Source: Chryseobacterium gregarium DSM 19109 (lineage in GTDB: Bacteria > Bacteroidota > Bacteroidia > Flavobacteriales > Weeksellaceae). From it: 64,000 nucleotides of DNA. Shown one piece after another: positions 17,062 through 26,107 of this stretch (the stretch's first letter is position 1; every line of letters starts with the position of its first letter). The stretch spans positions 186,001 through 250,000 of the forward strand of contig NZ_AUMU01000007.1 of the NCBI RefSeq assembly GCF_000430845.1, given 5' to 3'. Position numbers and translations under genes: made by a program. Below the pieces are notes generated by a model, which did not search any database, was not told the origin of the DNA, and saw nothing but the letters and a program-made list of their open reading frames with translations.

Positions 17062-17119
17062 CCTTTATTTTTAATATAATTTTACCTTTATTATATATTT
17101 ACAAACTAATAACTTCCGT

Positions 17120-19180
17120 ATGAATAAATATTTCATTTTTTTATTTCTCATATTCTCTTTTTCTTTTAAAGCACAGGAATGGAAATTTTTAACCCCTGTA
17201 AAATCTTTTTCTATAATTACTAATCTGGAAGTAACGCCTGATCAGACCCTATATATGCTTGATCAGTCACAATCCGGAGTCGTAGCTTCTTCAAAAGATG
17301 GCGGAACAACCTGGAAAAAACACCTGAGAAACGAAATATACAGAGACATCCAAATGCTGAATAACAACACTGGATTTGTACTTACACAAACCGGCATCCG
17401 TAAAACAACAGATGGTTTCGAAAACTCTGTTTATAAACCGGCAAATGCTGCATTCCTAAGAAGCTTTTATTTTGTAAATGAATCAGTAGGTTTTCTGGGT
17501 GGTAATTCAGGCGTTATCTATAAAACATTAAATTCCGGCGCTACTTTTTCTTTTGTTTCATTACCGGAACAAAGTAACATAAATGATATCTTTTTTTTAG
17601 ATGAAAATAAAGGATTTGTGTGTGCAGCCAATGGAAAAGTTTATAAGACAACCAACCAGGGTGCCACATGGGTAGCTACCAGCTTAAGCTCAACGAGCAT
17701 CAATAAAATTCTTTTCATTAATAATACGGACGCTTTCATTGTAGGAAATAATGGTAAACTTTTCAAAACCACAGACCAAGGCACAAACTGGGCACCCGTC
17801 ACCATCTCCGCGACTTATAATTTAAATGATATAAAATTTCAGACAGGTCGATTATACATTGTAGGAGGTGACAACAGAATTTACAAGTCTTTGGATATGG
17901 GGCAAACATGGTCAGATCAAAGATTAATAAATGTCTATCCTTATAATTCACTTAATTCTATTGGCTTTTTAAACGGAAATATTATTGTAGGCGGAGAGTC
18001 TAATATTTATAAATCATCCGATGCCGTAAACTGGAGCCTGCTTGTTCCCGGAATTTACCCTTCTGTACTGAAAAGTATTTCTTTTGCTAATGACGATAAG
18101 GGAGTTATTGCCGGAAGCGGTTCTACAGGGTACTACAGCATAGTTTACCGGACAACTGACGGCGGCCATACCTGGGCCAATCAAAAAGTTACTTTTACTT
18201 TAAATGCTTTTAAAGGGGTACAACTAAAAGAAAATGGGAAAGGGATCCTCATCGGAAACGGAAGCTATGCCCTCTCCTCTGATTTTGGGCAGACCTGGGG
18301 AAATTTCAGCTCAACCAGTCCTCCGATCTACCCATCCGCGTTTTGGCTTAAAAATAATGGAAACATTCTTTTCGGCACTTCTTCACCGTATGTTGTTACA
18401 ACCAATGGAATATATTCAATAACACCCCCTTCATCTGCTTTTCAATTTACAGAATTGGGACAAGTGGAAACTATTCAGTTTTACAGCGATATGATCGGGT
18501 ATGCAGGTGCTTATCAGAAGCTGTATAAAACAACCGATGGTGGAATTACATGGAATTCTGTTTTTGATTTAGGAGCATCGGTAATTTATATAAATATCGT
18601 AAATGCTGATAAAATTAATATTGCTACTAATGCTAATGAATTTTACACGAGTAATAATGCAGGAACTTCATGGATTGAAACTACAGATTCCACCAGTCCG
18701 CGATTCCATTTTATTAATGAAAACGTAGGCTATGATTTAGATATCAATTTCGATCTTTACAGAACCATTGATGGAGGTGCCACGTCACAGCTTATTGTTC
18801 CTCAAACCAATTATTTTAATTCATATAATACAAATTTGAATGCCATCCAGTTTTTTAATAATAAAGTGATAGCAGTGGGAGACCTTTCGGATATATATAT
18901 ACTTGAACTTCCGGCTGTACCATTGTCTGCTAATGAAAGCGCAGGAATAAACAATACTGATCCGAAACTATTAGTATATCCAAATCCCACAACATCTTCT
19001 GTTTTCTTCAAAACACCTGTAATATTAGATAAGGTTCAGGTATACGATACCAATGGAAGGATTATGAAATTCACCAAAGAAAATAACGGAATAAATATTT
19101 CACATTTGAGCGAAGGAATTTATTTTATCAAATTTGAATCTGCCGGAAAATGGTTTACACAAAAAATCATAAAAAAATAA
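17120..19180 (+). CDS. T9SS-secreted beta-propeller protein (Ycf48/BNR-like repeats)
   Basis: 686 residues with a signal peptide (1-18, ending FKAQ). The body holds about ten repeats with the Ycf48/sialidase-like motif [ST]-x-DGG-x-TW (SKDGGTTWKK, TTNQGATWVA, TTDQGTNWAP, TTDGGHTWAN, TTDGGITWNS), each following a VYKT-type strand, so it probably forms one or two beta-propellers. The end (LLVYPNPTTSSVFFKT... YDTNGRIMKF... LSEGIYFIKF) is a type A T9SS sorting domain. Likely secreted or surface bound; the ligand is unknown. It is more AT-rich than its neighbours. Confidence 0.9.
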   Translation: MNKYFIFLFLIFSFSFKAQEWKFLTPVKSFSIITNLEVTPDQTLYMLDQSQSGVVASSKDGGTTWKKHLRNEIYRDIQMLNNNTGFVLTQTGIRKTTDGFENSVYKPANAAFLRSFYFVNESVGFLGGNSGVIYKTLNSGATFSFVSLPEQSNINDIFFLDENKGFVCAANGKVYKTTNQGATWVATSLSSTSINKILFINNTDAFIVGNNGKLFKTTDQGTNWAPVTISATYNLNDIKFQTGRLYIVGGDNRIYKSLDMGQTWSDQRLINVYPYNSLNSIGFLNGNIIVGGESNIYKSSDAVNWSLLVPGIYPSVLKSISFANDDKGVIAGSGSTGYYSIVYRTTDGGHTWANQKVTFTLNAFKGVQLKENGKGILIGNGSYALSSDFGQTWGNFSSTSPPIYPSAFWLKNNGNILFGTSSPYVVTTNGIYSITPPSSAFQFTELGQVETIQFYSDMIGYAGAYQKLYKTTDGGITWNSVFDLGASVIYINIVNADKINIATNANEFYTSNNAGTSWIETTDSTSPRFHFINENVGYDLDINFDLYRTIDGGATSQLIVPQTNYFNSYNTNLNAIQFFNNKVIAVGDLSDIYILELPAVPLSANESAGINNTDPKLLVYPNPTTSSVFFKTPVILDKVQVYDTNGRIMKFTKENNGINISHLSEGIYFIKFESAGKWFTQKIIKK

Positions 19181-19186
19181 TACCGC

Positions 19187-19209
19187 AAGCCATCGAAATC
19201 GGATGGCTT
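19187..19209 (+). terminator. Terminator after the propeller gene
   Basis: Stem AAGCCATC / GATGGCTT with a 7-base loop, followed by ATTTTTTAT; starts seven bases after the stop codon. Confidence 0.85.
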
Positions 19210-19270
19210 ATTTTTTATATTACCGGAAGTTTTATGAATCAATTACTTTAAGATTCAGAGTCATCGAAAT

Positions 19271-19553
19271 AAGGTATTAAGGCCAAGCAAAACTGGGATT
19301 TCAGGATTGTAAAGAATCAGCTGCTCACACTGGAAAATGCCCGCATCATGACAAAAGAACCGGAGACCGAAATTGAAATCCGTTTTAATTTCAATCAGCA
19401 AGACACTATTTTCATCCTGCTTTCGAAATTCAACGCAAATATCATCAACTTCTATTCTGAAGAGAGTGCACGGTTATTTCAGCCAAAATAAAATTGAAAG
19501 ACAAAGAAAATATACTGAAGCCCTTACGAACCATCAGTCTGTAGCCTATAAAA
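19271..19553 (+). pseudogene. Decayed partial copy of the IMPACT/YigZ gene
   Basis: This stretch matches the last 300 bases of the intact IMPACT gene downstream (about 20487-20785). Shared text includes ETEIEIRFNFNQQ, ILLSKF and the DNA CCCTTACGAACC. The copy has small deletions near 19298-19320, a frameshift near 19460-19475 and no start, so it is non-functional. Together with the intact gene it flanks the two small peptide genes, which suggests a duplication or recombination event that enclosed them. Confidence 0.75.
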
Positions 19554-19746
19554 GGGATAAAAGCACCTGAATTTCCCTTGACACCAAAGAAAATTAAAAC
19601 CTTTTCAGACAATATAATCGCATTCTATCAGCCATAAACATTATAAAATCATAAAAGTCAAAACTTTAACATACATATTTTGATATTTTTTCACTGTTTA
19701 TTGATATTAATTATTTAACTTCATGAAAAATTTAATACCTACTATC

Positions 19747-19929
19747 ATGAAAAATTTTAAGAAACTGTCAAAAAGAGAATTGAAATCAATTCAGGGGGCA
19801 ATTGAAAAATGCTATTACCAGTTGGACGGAACATTATACTGTCCTTGTAATCCTCATACTACCTACAATTGTAATGGTAAATGTGTTCCTCTTGGACAAG
19901 CCTGTGCAACGCCATCCATTGAACTCTAA
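19747..19929 (+). CDS. Six-cysteine bacteriocin-like leader peptide 1
   Basis: 60 residues from the ATG at 19747, chosen over the ATG at 19723 because MKNFKKLSKRELKSIQGA then aligns with the leader of the next peptide. The leader resembles the double-glycine type of Bacteroidetes bacteriocin-like peptides, with Gly-Ala in place of Gly-Gly. The mature part has six Cys and ends ACATPSIEL. Such peptides are usually exported and trimmed by a peptidase-containing ABC transporter; none is visible nearby. Function unknown; a toxin or signal is possible. Confidence 0.65.
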   Translation: MKNFKKLSKRELKSIQGAIEKCYYQLDGTLYCPCNPHTTYNCNGKCVPLGQACATPSIEL

Positions 19930-19941
19930 AAAAAATTGACT

Positions 19942-20106
19942 ATGAAAAATCTGAAAAAAATCCGGAGAGAAGAATTGAAAAATACAGCAGGAGGAAATGC
20001 CCCGCAATGCTGTTCTTACTATCCTCCAAATTTACAGAAATGCTGTGCTACCCCTTCAAGTATGAGCTGCCCGCCACCCTGGCTTGACGGAACTTTCCCA
20101 TGCTGA
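19942..20106 (+). CDS. Six-cysteine bacteriocin-like leader peptide 2
   Basis: 54 residues. The leader MKNLKKIRREELKNTAGG ends in a canonical Gly-Gly processing site. The mature part (about 36 residues) has six Cys, including two CC pairs, and a CCATPSS segment that echoes CATPS in peptide 1, so the two are related. It starts 12 bases after peptide 1 stops and is followed by a strong terminator, so both form one small transcript. Disulfide bonds or other maturation are likely but not shown. Confidence 0.65.
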   Translation: MKNLKKIRREELKNTAGGNAPQCCSYYPPNLQKCCATPSSMSCPPPWLDGTFPC

Positions 20107-20114
20107 TAAATAAA

Positions 20115-20140
20115 AAAAGAGAACAGAGATGTTCTCTTTT
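20115..20140 (+). terminator. Terminator after the peptide genes
   Basis: Perfect stem AAAAGAGAACA / TGTTCTCTTTT with loop GAGA, running into TTTATTTT. Confidence 0.9.
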
Positions 20141-20152
20141 TTATTTTAATTA

Positions 20153-20184
20153 TTTGACAGGACTTACTCTATAAAGTACCTTTG
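20153..20184 (+). promoter_or_regulatory. Full Bacteroidetes promoter of the IMPACT gene
   Basis: TTTG at 20153-20156 (-33 element) and TACCTTTG at 20177-20184 (-7 element) are separated by 20 bases, a complete match to the Bacteroidetes housekeeping promoter. The ATG lies four bases beyond the -7 box, so the mRNA should be leaderless or nearly so. Confidence 0.75.
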
Positions 20185-20188
20185 CAGG

Positions 20189-20785
20189 ATGTTCGAGTAC
20201 AAAACCATAGACCAACCTATCGAAAATATTCTATTCAAAGAAAAAGGGAGCAAGTTCATCGGATTTGCCTTTCCGGTAACCGATGAAGCGGAACTGAAAC
20301 AGGCACTGGAAAAAGTCCGGGGCGAACACCCGAAAGCAACACACCACTGTTACGCTTTCAGAACAGGCATCCAGGGTGAGAATTACCGGGCCAACGATGA
20401 CGGGGAACCATCCGGAAGTGCCGGATTGCCCATTTTCAACCAGCTTCTGGCGAATGACATCACCAACGTTCTGGTCATCGTGGTTAGGTACTACGGCGGG
20501 ACAAAACTCGGGGTTTCAGGATTGGTAAAAGCCTATAAAGAATCAGCCAAAATCACACTGGAAGAAGCCCGTATCGTGACAAAAGAACTGGAGACAGAAA
20601 TTGAGATCCGCTTTAATTTCAATCAGCAGAACACCATTTTTACCCTGCTTTCGAAATTTGAAGCCAGGATCATCAACTTCAATTCACAGGAGAGAGCGGT
20701 TATAGCAGCCAAAATCAAAACAAAAGACAAAGAAAATATTATTGATGCCCTTACGAACCTTCAGTTTGTGGAATATAAACTATAA
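20189..20785 (+). CDS. IMPACT/YigZ family protein
   Basis: 198 residues. The N-terminal UPF0029/IMPACT domain shows KEKGSKFIGFAFPV, KATHHCYAFR, DDGEPSGSAGLP and VVRYYGGTKLG, all family hallmarks; the C-terminal ferredoxin-like domain (about 130-198) contains EIEIRFNFNQQNTIF. YigZ proteins are linked to translation control but have no firm enzymatic role. A decayed copy of its second half lies 0.9 kb upstream. The start is supported by the promoter immediately before it. Confidence 0.93.
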   Translation: MFEYKTIDQPIENILFKEKGSKFIGFAFPVTDEAELKQALEKVRGEHPKATHHCYAFRTGIQGENYRANDDGEPSGSAGLPIFNQLLANDITNVLVIVVRYYGGTKLGVSGLVKAYKESAKITLEEARIVTKELETEIEIRFNFNQQNTIFTLLSKFEARIINFNSQERAVIAAKIKTKDKENIIDALTNLQFVEYKL

Positions 20786-20971
20786 TTCTTATCTGGTCTT
20801 TGGGTAATTGATAGTCAAATTAATTTACTAACCTATTTTTACATCAGGCTTATGGTTTAATATTTTCCATTGAGAATCAAAAAAAAATAAGCATCCTGAA
20901 TGATTCATCCTGGCCTATGCCTATGGAAGAAAACAGTAACTAAAACAAAATATGAATGAAATAAAAAAAAA

Positions 20972-20996
20972 CATCCCGGAAAAACTTTCTGAGATG
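20972..20996 (-). terminator. Probable terminator of the zinc peptidase gene
   Basis: On the minus strand an imperfect stem (CATCTCAGAAA / TTTCCGGGATG, one wobble and one mismatch) precedes a run of eight T. It lies 25 bases after the peptidase stop. The remaining 180 bases up to the IMPACT gene show nothing recognisable. Confidence 0.6.
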
Positions 20997-21021
20997 CTGT
21001 ATTCTGTCTGTACCTGAGGTA

Positions 21022-21732
21022 TTAATCCCTTCTTCCCCCCATCAGTAAAGAAGCCCAGTAAATAAGCTGTGCCAATGATCCGACAGCAGCTACCACATAG
21101 GTTCTGGCCGCCCATTTCAGACTGTCCTGTACGCCTACGTATTCTTCTGACGTAACAGTACCTGTATCTTTGAGCCATTTCATTGCCCTGTTGCTTGCAT
21201 CATATTCTACCGGCAAGGTGATGAAGGCAAACAAGGTGGTAAACGCAAACATAATAACCCCGACAGCCAATACCAGCCTGTTGCCGGTAGGATTGTCTAC
21301 AGATCGGGTCGCTACCATAAGCATAATGCCTGCAATCAGGACAAACTGCATTAAATTAGAACTTACCTGAACCACAGGAACCAGTTTTGAACGCAGCTGA
21401 AGCATGGAATATCCCACCTTATGCTGTACGGCATGTCCGCATTCATGGGCTGCCACTGCTGCCGCTGCCGCATTTCGCTGCATATAGACCGCTTCTGATA
21501 AATTCACCGTTTTATTTTCCGGGTTGTAATGGTCCGTGAGCTGACCCGGAACCGAGATCACCTGTACATCATTGATGCCGCTGTCTTTCAGCATTTTTTC
21601 CGCTATTTCCTTGCCTGAAAGTCCGTTTCGCAGATGTACTTTGGAATAATGTTCGAATTTTGATTTAAGTCTTGATGATACCCACCAGCTGACGAGCATC
21701 GAAATCCCGATAATTATATAATACCCTATCAT
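21022..21732 (-). CDS. Membrane zinc metallopeptidase, YugP family
   Basis: 236 residues. An N-terminal membrane helix (3-20) is followed by the zinc motif HECGH at 96-100 in the context AAAVAAHECGHAVQHKVGY, typical of the YugP/DUF2268-like neutral metallopeptidase family. Three further hydrophobic segments lie near 125-145, 152-175 and 205-228. The metal ligands look intact, so it is probably an active membrane protease, but substrates in this family are unknown. It is transcribed divergently from the GNAT gene. Confidence 0.9.
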   Translation of the reverse strand: MIGYYIIIGISMLVSWWVSSRLKSKFEHYSKVHLRNGLSGKEIAEKMLKDSGINDVQVISVPGQLTDHYNPENKTVNLSEAVYMQRNAAAAAVAAHECGHAVQHKVGYSMLQLRSKLVPVVQVSSNLMQFVLIAGIMLMVATRSVDNPTGNRLVLAVGVIMFAFTTLFAFITLPVEYDASNRAMKWLKDTGTVTSEEYVGVQDSLKWAARTYVVAAVGSLAQLIYWASLLMGGRRD

Positions 21733-21812
21733 CTTTTACCTTACTTAACTTATACTATATTTTCACCCCATATGATGTAATAATTATGCCAAAGTATTAC
21801 AATTTTATTAAT

Positions 21813-21820
21813 TATATTTG
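21813..21820 (+). promoter_or_regulatory. -7 box of the GNAT gene (TATATTTG)
   Basis: An exact TAnnTTTG match 23 bases before the ATG at 21844. Confidence 0.6.
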
Positions 21821-21843
21821 TACTAGAATTACCTTTTAAAGCT

Positions 21844-22986
21844 ATGTCTAAAGTCTCAGTTATTGAAGTAAAAACACCCGGAGAATTAAAGCAGTTCGTA
21901 AAATTCCCGATGGATTTATACAAGAACAATCCTTATTACGTGCCTTCTTTCATAAAAGATGAATTTAAGATTTGGGATCCCAAAGAGAATCCTGCCCTGA
22001 ATTATTCGGAATCTAAACAGTTTCTGGCAAAAAAAGGGGATAAAGTAGTGGGACGGATTGCCGTAATGATCAACCATAAGGAAGAAAAGGAATTAGGCAT
22101 TAAAAAAGTCCGTTTCGGCTGGATCGATTTCATTGATGACCAGGAAGTTTCCGCAGCTTTGATTCAAAAAGCGGTTGATTACGCTAAAGAGCACAATATC
22201 GGCAAGATTGAAGGGCCTATGGGTTTTACCAACCTGGATAAAGCGGGAATGCTGACCATGGGCTTTGATAAACTGGCTACCATGATCGGGATCTACAACC
22301 ATGAATATTACCCGAAACACCTTGAGGAACTGGGCCTGACAAAAGAAAAGGAATGGGTGGAATTTGAAATGAATTTCCCCAAAGTTTTACCGGAAAGGGT
22401 GGAAAAATTCAGTGGGCTGATTGCTCAGAAATATAAATTAAAAGTTCTTCATTTTAAATCAAAGGAAGAGATTTTACCTTATGTGGAACCGATGTTCAGG
22501 CTATTGGACGAAACCTATAAAACACTTTCTACCTACACCCCGATTTCCGAGGAGCAGATAAAAACGTACAAAGAAAAATATTTCCCGTTTATCGATAAAA
22601 ACTACGTCATCTGTGTAGTTGATGAAAATCAGGAGCTGGTATCCTTTGCCATTACCATGCCTTCCTATTCAAAAGCCTTACAGAAATCAAAAGGGAAAAT
22701 GTTCCCGTTCGGGTGGTGGCATTTTCTGCAGGCCAGCAAAAAAAACGACCGCGCTAATTTCTACCTGATCGGAATCCATCCCGAATATCAGCGGCGTGGC
22801 GTTACAGCGATTATTTTTAAAGAGATCTTCATCCGGTTTACCAGCATGGGAATCGATTTTGCCGAAACCAACCCTGAACTGGAAGAGAATAAAAGCGTAC
22901 AGGTGCTGTGGCAGGATTACAATCCGGTAAATCACAAGAGAAGAAGAACCTATTCATTAAACATCGGAGATCACCAACCAGCCTAA
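21844..22986 (+). CDS. GNAT-fold N-acetyltransferase-like protein (380 aa)
   Basis: A cytoplasmic protein common in Bacteroidetes and usually annotated as hypothetical or GNAT. The C-terminal part holds an acetyl-CoA-binding style strand and turn (FYLIGIHPEYQRRGVTAIIFKEI, about residues 310-332), with a second, degenerate GNAT unit in the N-terminal half (KIEGPMGFTNLDKAGMLTMGFD). The substrate is unknown. A 58-codon membrane protein gene follows seven bases after its stop and may be cotranscribed. Confidence 0.8.
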   Translation: MSKVSVIEVKTPGELKQFVKFPMDLYKNNPYYVPSFIKDEFKIWDPKENPALNYSESKQFLAKKGDKVVGRIAVMINHKEEKELGIKKVRFGWIDFIDDQEVSAALIQKAVDYAKEHNIGKIEGPMGFTNLDKAGMLTMGFDKLATMIGIYNHEYYPKHLEELGLTKEKEWVEFEMNFPKVLPERVEKFSGLIAQKYKLKVLHFKSKEEILPYVEPMFRLLDETYKTLSTYTPISEEQIKTYKEKYFPFIDKNYVICVVDENQELVSFAITMPSYSKALQKSKGKMFPFGWWHFLQASKKNDRANFYLIGIHPEYQRRGVTAIIFKEIFIRFTSMGIDFAETNPELEENKSVQVLWQDYNPVNHKRRRTYSLNIGDHQPA

Positions 22987-22993
22987 ACATACT

Positions 22994-23170
22994 ATGAAGC
23001 CGCAACTTATTATTTTTGGTATTTTAATCGCCGGGTTTGTCATTTTCAACCTGTTTTTACCATCCGGCAACGACCGGATGAATACTGCCGTTAATATTAT
23101 CTATGCAAGCATCCTGTTCGGTTATATTTCTTTTATGGCCTATTCCCTCCTCAGGAAAACGAGGAAATAA
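22994..23170 (+). CDS. Small two-helix membrane protein (58 aa)
   Basis: Starts seven bases after the GNAT stop and encodes 58 residues beginning MKPQLIIFGILIAGFVIFNL, with a second hydrophobic segment VNIIYASILFGYISFMAYSL and a basic end LRKTRK. Two transmembrane helices joined by a short polar loop (PSGNDRMNT) make a hairpin with both ends probably cytoplasmic. No family name recognised. Its position and protein-like composition support it as real; it probably shares the GNAT transcript. Confidence 0.65.
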   Translation: MKPQLIIFGILIAGFVIFNLFLPSGNDRMNTAVNIIYASILFGYISFMAYSLLRKTRK

Positions 23171-23259
23171 TGTTATTTTTATTGATTCTAAATTGCCTGT
23201 TTACGCTATTTTAATTCCACTTTTAAGCTTATTAATTTCATGCTTTCTTCTTTATTCCC

Positions 23260-23267
23260 TAAATTTG
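23260..23267 (+). promoter_or_regulatory. -7 box of the nuo operon (TAAATTTG)
   Basis: Exact TAnnTTTG, 23 bases before the nuoA ATG; the -33 position reads TTTC, one base off consensus. It is the only convincing promoter seen upstream of the 14-subunit cluster. Confidence 0.65.
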
Positions 23268-23290
23268 CAAATTGAGATAATAATGCAAAA

Positions 23291-23662
23291 ATGAATTTAC
23301 CTGAAAGTTATATTCCAATCCTTATACAGGCAGGTGTTGCGATAGGATTCGTAGCCATTTCTCTGCTTGGAGCACATTTCTTAGGCCCGAAACAGAAAAA
23401 AGGGGATTCCGTAAAAAACCAAAGCTGGGAATGTGGAATCCCGGTAGAGGGGAATGCAAGGACGCCGTTTTCGATTAAATACTTTTTGACAGCGGTACTG
23501 TTCGTTCTGTTCGATATTGAAATCGTATTCTTTTATCCGTATGCCGTAAACTTCAGAGAATTCGGAATGGAAGGATTCCTGGCCGTACTCATGTTCGTGG
23601 CGATTTTCTTTATGGCATTTTTCTATGTCTGGAAACGCGGTGCCTTAGACTGGGATAAATAA
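23291..23662 (+). CDS. nuoA: NADH-quinone oxidoreductase subunit A
   Basis: 123 residues with three transmembrane helices (about 9-30, 65-87, 95-116). The conserved loop between helices 1 and 2 reads KNQSWECGIPVEGNART, and FLTAVLFVLFDIEIVFFYP carries the acidic residues of helix 2. It is a small membrane subunit near the quinone site of proton-pumping complex I. First gene of the nuo operon. Confidence 0.95.
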   Translation: MNLPESYIPILIQAGVAIGFVAISLLGAHFLGPKQKKGDSVKNQSWECGIPVEGNARTPFSIKYFLTAVLFVLFDIEIVFFYPYAVNFREFGMEGFLAVLMFVAIFFMAFFYVWKRGALDWDK

Positions 23663-23762
23663 AGGATAGAAATTTTAAATGATCATTTTAGATAGAAAGC
23701 CAGGCATTAGAGCTAACTTTAACACTGAATTTCAATCTAAAAGTTAATCTTAAATCAATCAA

Positions 23763-24323
23763 ATGTCAGATAACAAACCAATAATAAGAACAGACGCACC
23801 TGCTCCCGAAGGATTTGAAGGAGAAGGCTTTTTCGCAACGAAACTGAGCAGCGTCATCGGGATGGCCAGAAAGTTTTCACTTTGGCCGTTGCCATTCGCA
23901 ACCTCTTGTTGCGGTATCGAGTTTATGGCGACGCTGAACCCTACTTACGATGCTTCCAGATTCGGTATGGAAAGAAACTCTTTCTCACCGAGACAGGCAG
24001 ATATGCTGATGGTTTGCGGAACGATCGCTAAAAAATTAGGACCTGTACTGAAAGAAGTATACACCCAGATGGCTGAGCCGAAGTGGGTGGTTGCCGTTGG
24101 GGCATGTGCATGCAGCGGAGGTATTTTTGACACTTATTCCGTGTTGCAGGGTATTGATAAAATTATTCCGGTTGACGTATATGTTCCGGGATGCCCGCCA
24201 AGACCGGAGCAGATTATTGAAGGCGTGATGCAGGTGCAGGCTCTGGCAGAAAGCGAAAGCATCAGAAGAAGGGATATGCCTGAATACCAGAAATTATTAG
24301 ACTCTTACAATATTAGCAACTAG
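23763..24323 (+). CDS. nuoB: NADH-quinone oxidoreductase subunit B
   Basis: 186 residues. It holds the terminal 4Fe-4S cluster N2 that passes electrons to quinone; ligands are the adjacent Cys49-Cys50 (ATSCCGIEFMA), Cys115 (VGACACSGG) and Cys144 (VPGCPPRPEQII). Peripheral arm subunit, cytoplasmic face. A 100-base gap separates it from nuoA; nuoC follows after five bases. Confidence 0.96.
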   Translation: MSDNKPIIRTDAPAPEGFEGEGFFATKLSSVIGMARKFSLWPLPFATSCCGIEFMATLNPTYDASRFGMERNSFSPRQADMLMVCGTIAKKLGPVLKEVYTQMAEPKWVVAVGACACSGGIFDTYSVLQGIDKIIPVDVYVPGCPPRPEQIIEGVMQVQALAESESIRRRDMPEYQKLLDSYNISN

Positions 24324-24328
24324 CGGGA

Positions 24329-24823
24329 ATGACGAACGAATTTGTATTAGAAGCCATCACCAGAGAATTTCCCGAATCTGTGGTCTCAAGTTCTGAGCCG
24401 TATGGAATGCTTACTGTTGAAGTAAAAAAGGATGACATCAAAAAAATCATCCATTACCTTAAAGATTCATCACTGGAAATTAATTTCCTTACCGATATCT
24501 GCGGAATCCATTATCCTGAATTTCCTGATAAGGAAATCGGGGTAGTCTATCACCTTCATAACATGATGACCAATTTCAGACTGCGTCTGAAAATCTTTAT
24601 GTCCAGGGAAAATATTGACGTTGACTCTCTGGTGGAATTGTATGCCGGAGCCAACTGGATGGAAAGGGAAACCTATGATTTCTTCGGAATTAAATTCAAA
24701 GGGCACCCGGACCTGCGGCCTATTTTAAATATGGAAGATCTGGGATACCACCCGATGCTGAAGGAATACCGCCTTGAAGACGGCACGAGGACCGATAAGG
24801 ACGATGCCATGTTCGGAAGATAA
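24329..24823 (+). CDS. nuoC: NADH-quinone oxidoreductase subunit C
   Basis: 164 residues of the 30-kDa subunit family. The signature WMERETYDFFGIKFKGHPDLRPIL (residues 111-134) is complete. Not fused to NuoD, unlike in enterobacteria. It joins NuoB and NuoD in the connecting module of complex I. Five bases after nuoB, so coupled to it. Confidence 0.95.
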   Translation: MTNEFVLEAITREFPESVVSSSEPYGMLTVEVKKDDIKKIIHYLKDSSLEINFLTDICGIHYPEFPDKEIGVVYHLHNMMTNFRLRLKIFMSRENIDVDSLVELYAGANWMERETYDFFGIKFKGHPDLRPILNMEDLGYHPMLKEYRLEDGTRTDKDDAMFGR

Positions 24824-24883
24824 AAATAATGCAATAAGCAGCAAGCGATAAGCTTAAAGCCTAGAGCCCAAAGCATTTAAATT

Positions 24884-26107
24884 ATGAAAGATAACTCATT
24901 ATCCAATATACTTAACCAATACGAAAGCAAGGAACAGATTGACGGGCAGTTATACACCCTCAATTTAGGACCTACCCACCCTGCCACACACGGGATTTTC
25001 CAGAATGTCCTGACCATGGACGGGGAAAGGATCCTTCATGCGGAACAGACCGTGGGTTATATCCACAGGGCATTTGAGAAAATTTCCGAAAGAAGGAATT
25101 ATGCTCAGATTACAACCCTTACCGACCGTATGAATTATTGTTCTGCGCCCATCAATAACCTGGGATGGCACATGACGGTTGAAAAGCTGATCGGCGTTGA
25201 AGTTCCCAAGCGTGTAGACTATATGCGTGTGATTTTAATGGAGCTGGCAAGGATCGGGGATCACCTGATCTGTAACGGGGTAACCGGAATGGATGCCGGA
25301 GCAATTACCGGACTTACCTATATGTTCATCGAAAGAGAGCGTATTTATGATCTGTACGAACAGATCTGCGGGGCCAGAATGACCACCAACATGGGAAGAA
25401 TCGGAGGTTTTGAAAGAGATTTCACGCCAAAGTTTCATGAGTTATTACAGGATTTCCTTAAAACTTTCCCGGCAAGATTCAAAGAATTCGGTACTTTATT
25501 AGAAAGAAACAGAATTTTTATGGACAGAACCATCGGAGCAGGAGCAATTTCTGCAGAAAGAGCCTTAAGCTATGGTTTTACCGGTCCGAATTTACGTGCT
25601 ACAGGGGTAGATTATGACGTAAGAGTTGCACAACCCTACTCTTCTTATGAAGATTTCGACTTTATTATTCCTGTAGGAACTGCCGGTGATACGTATGACC
25701 GGTTTATGGTTCGCCAGCAGGAAATCTGGGAATCGATCAAAATTATCAAACAGGCTTACGAAAATCTTCCGGAAGGACCATTCCATGCGGATGTTCCGGA
25801 TTTCTACCTTCCTGAAAAAGCGGATGTATACCAGAAAATGGAAGCATTGATCTACCATTTCAAAATTGTAATGGGAGAGACCGACGTACCGAAAGGTGAA
25901 GTTTACCATGCCGTGGAAGGCGGAAACGGTGAATTAGGATTCTACATGGTAAGCGACGGAGGAAGAAGCCCATACAGGCTTCACTTCAGAAGGCCTTGTT
26001 TCATTTACTATCAGGCTTATCCTGAAATGATTACAGGTTCTGTGATTTCTGATGCCATCGTTACGATGTGCAGCATGAATATTATTGCGGGGGAACTGGA
26101 CGCATAA
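24884..26107 (+). CDS. nuoD: NADH-quinone oxidoreductase subunit D
   Basis: 407 residues, the 49-kDa subunit related to the large subunit of [NiFe] hydrogenases, forming much of the quinone cavity with NuoB. The N-terminal loop [10 protein letters not shown], with the conserved quinone-site His, is followed by RIGDHL and TGMDAGAIT, and the protein ends [11 protein letters not shown]. Length and motifs are normal. The upstream spacer holds AAGC-word filler (see findings). Confidence 0.96.
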   Translation: MKDNSLSNILNQYESKEQIDGQLYTLNLGPTHPATHGIFQNVLTMDGERILHAEQTVGYIHRAFEKISERRNYAQITTLTDRMNYCSAPINNLGWHMTVEKLIGVEVPKRVDYMRVILMELARIGDHLICNGVTGMDAGAITGLTYMFIERERIYDLYEQICGARMTTNMGRIGGFERDFTPKFHELLQDFLKTFPARFKEFGTLLERNRIFMDRTIGAGAISAERALSYGFTGPNLRATGVDYDVRVAQPYSSYEDFDFIIPVGTAGDTYDRFMVRQQEIWESIKIIKQAYENLPEGPFHADVPDFYLPEKADVYQKMEALIYHFKIVMGETDVPKGEVYHAVEGGNGELGFYMVSDGGRSPYRLHFRRPCFIYYQAYPEMITGSVISDAIVTMCSMNIIAGELDA

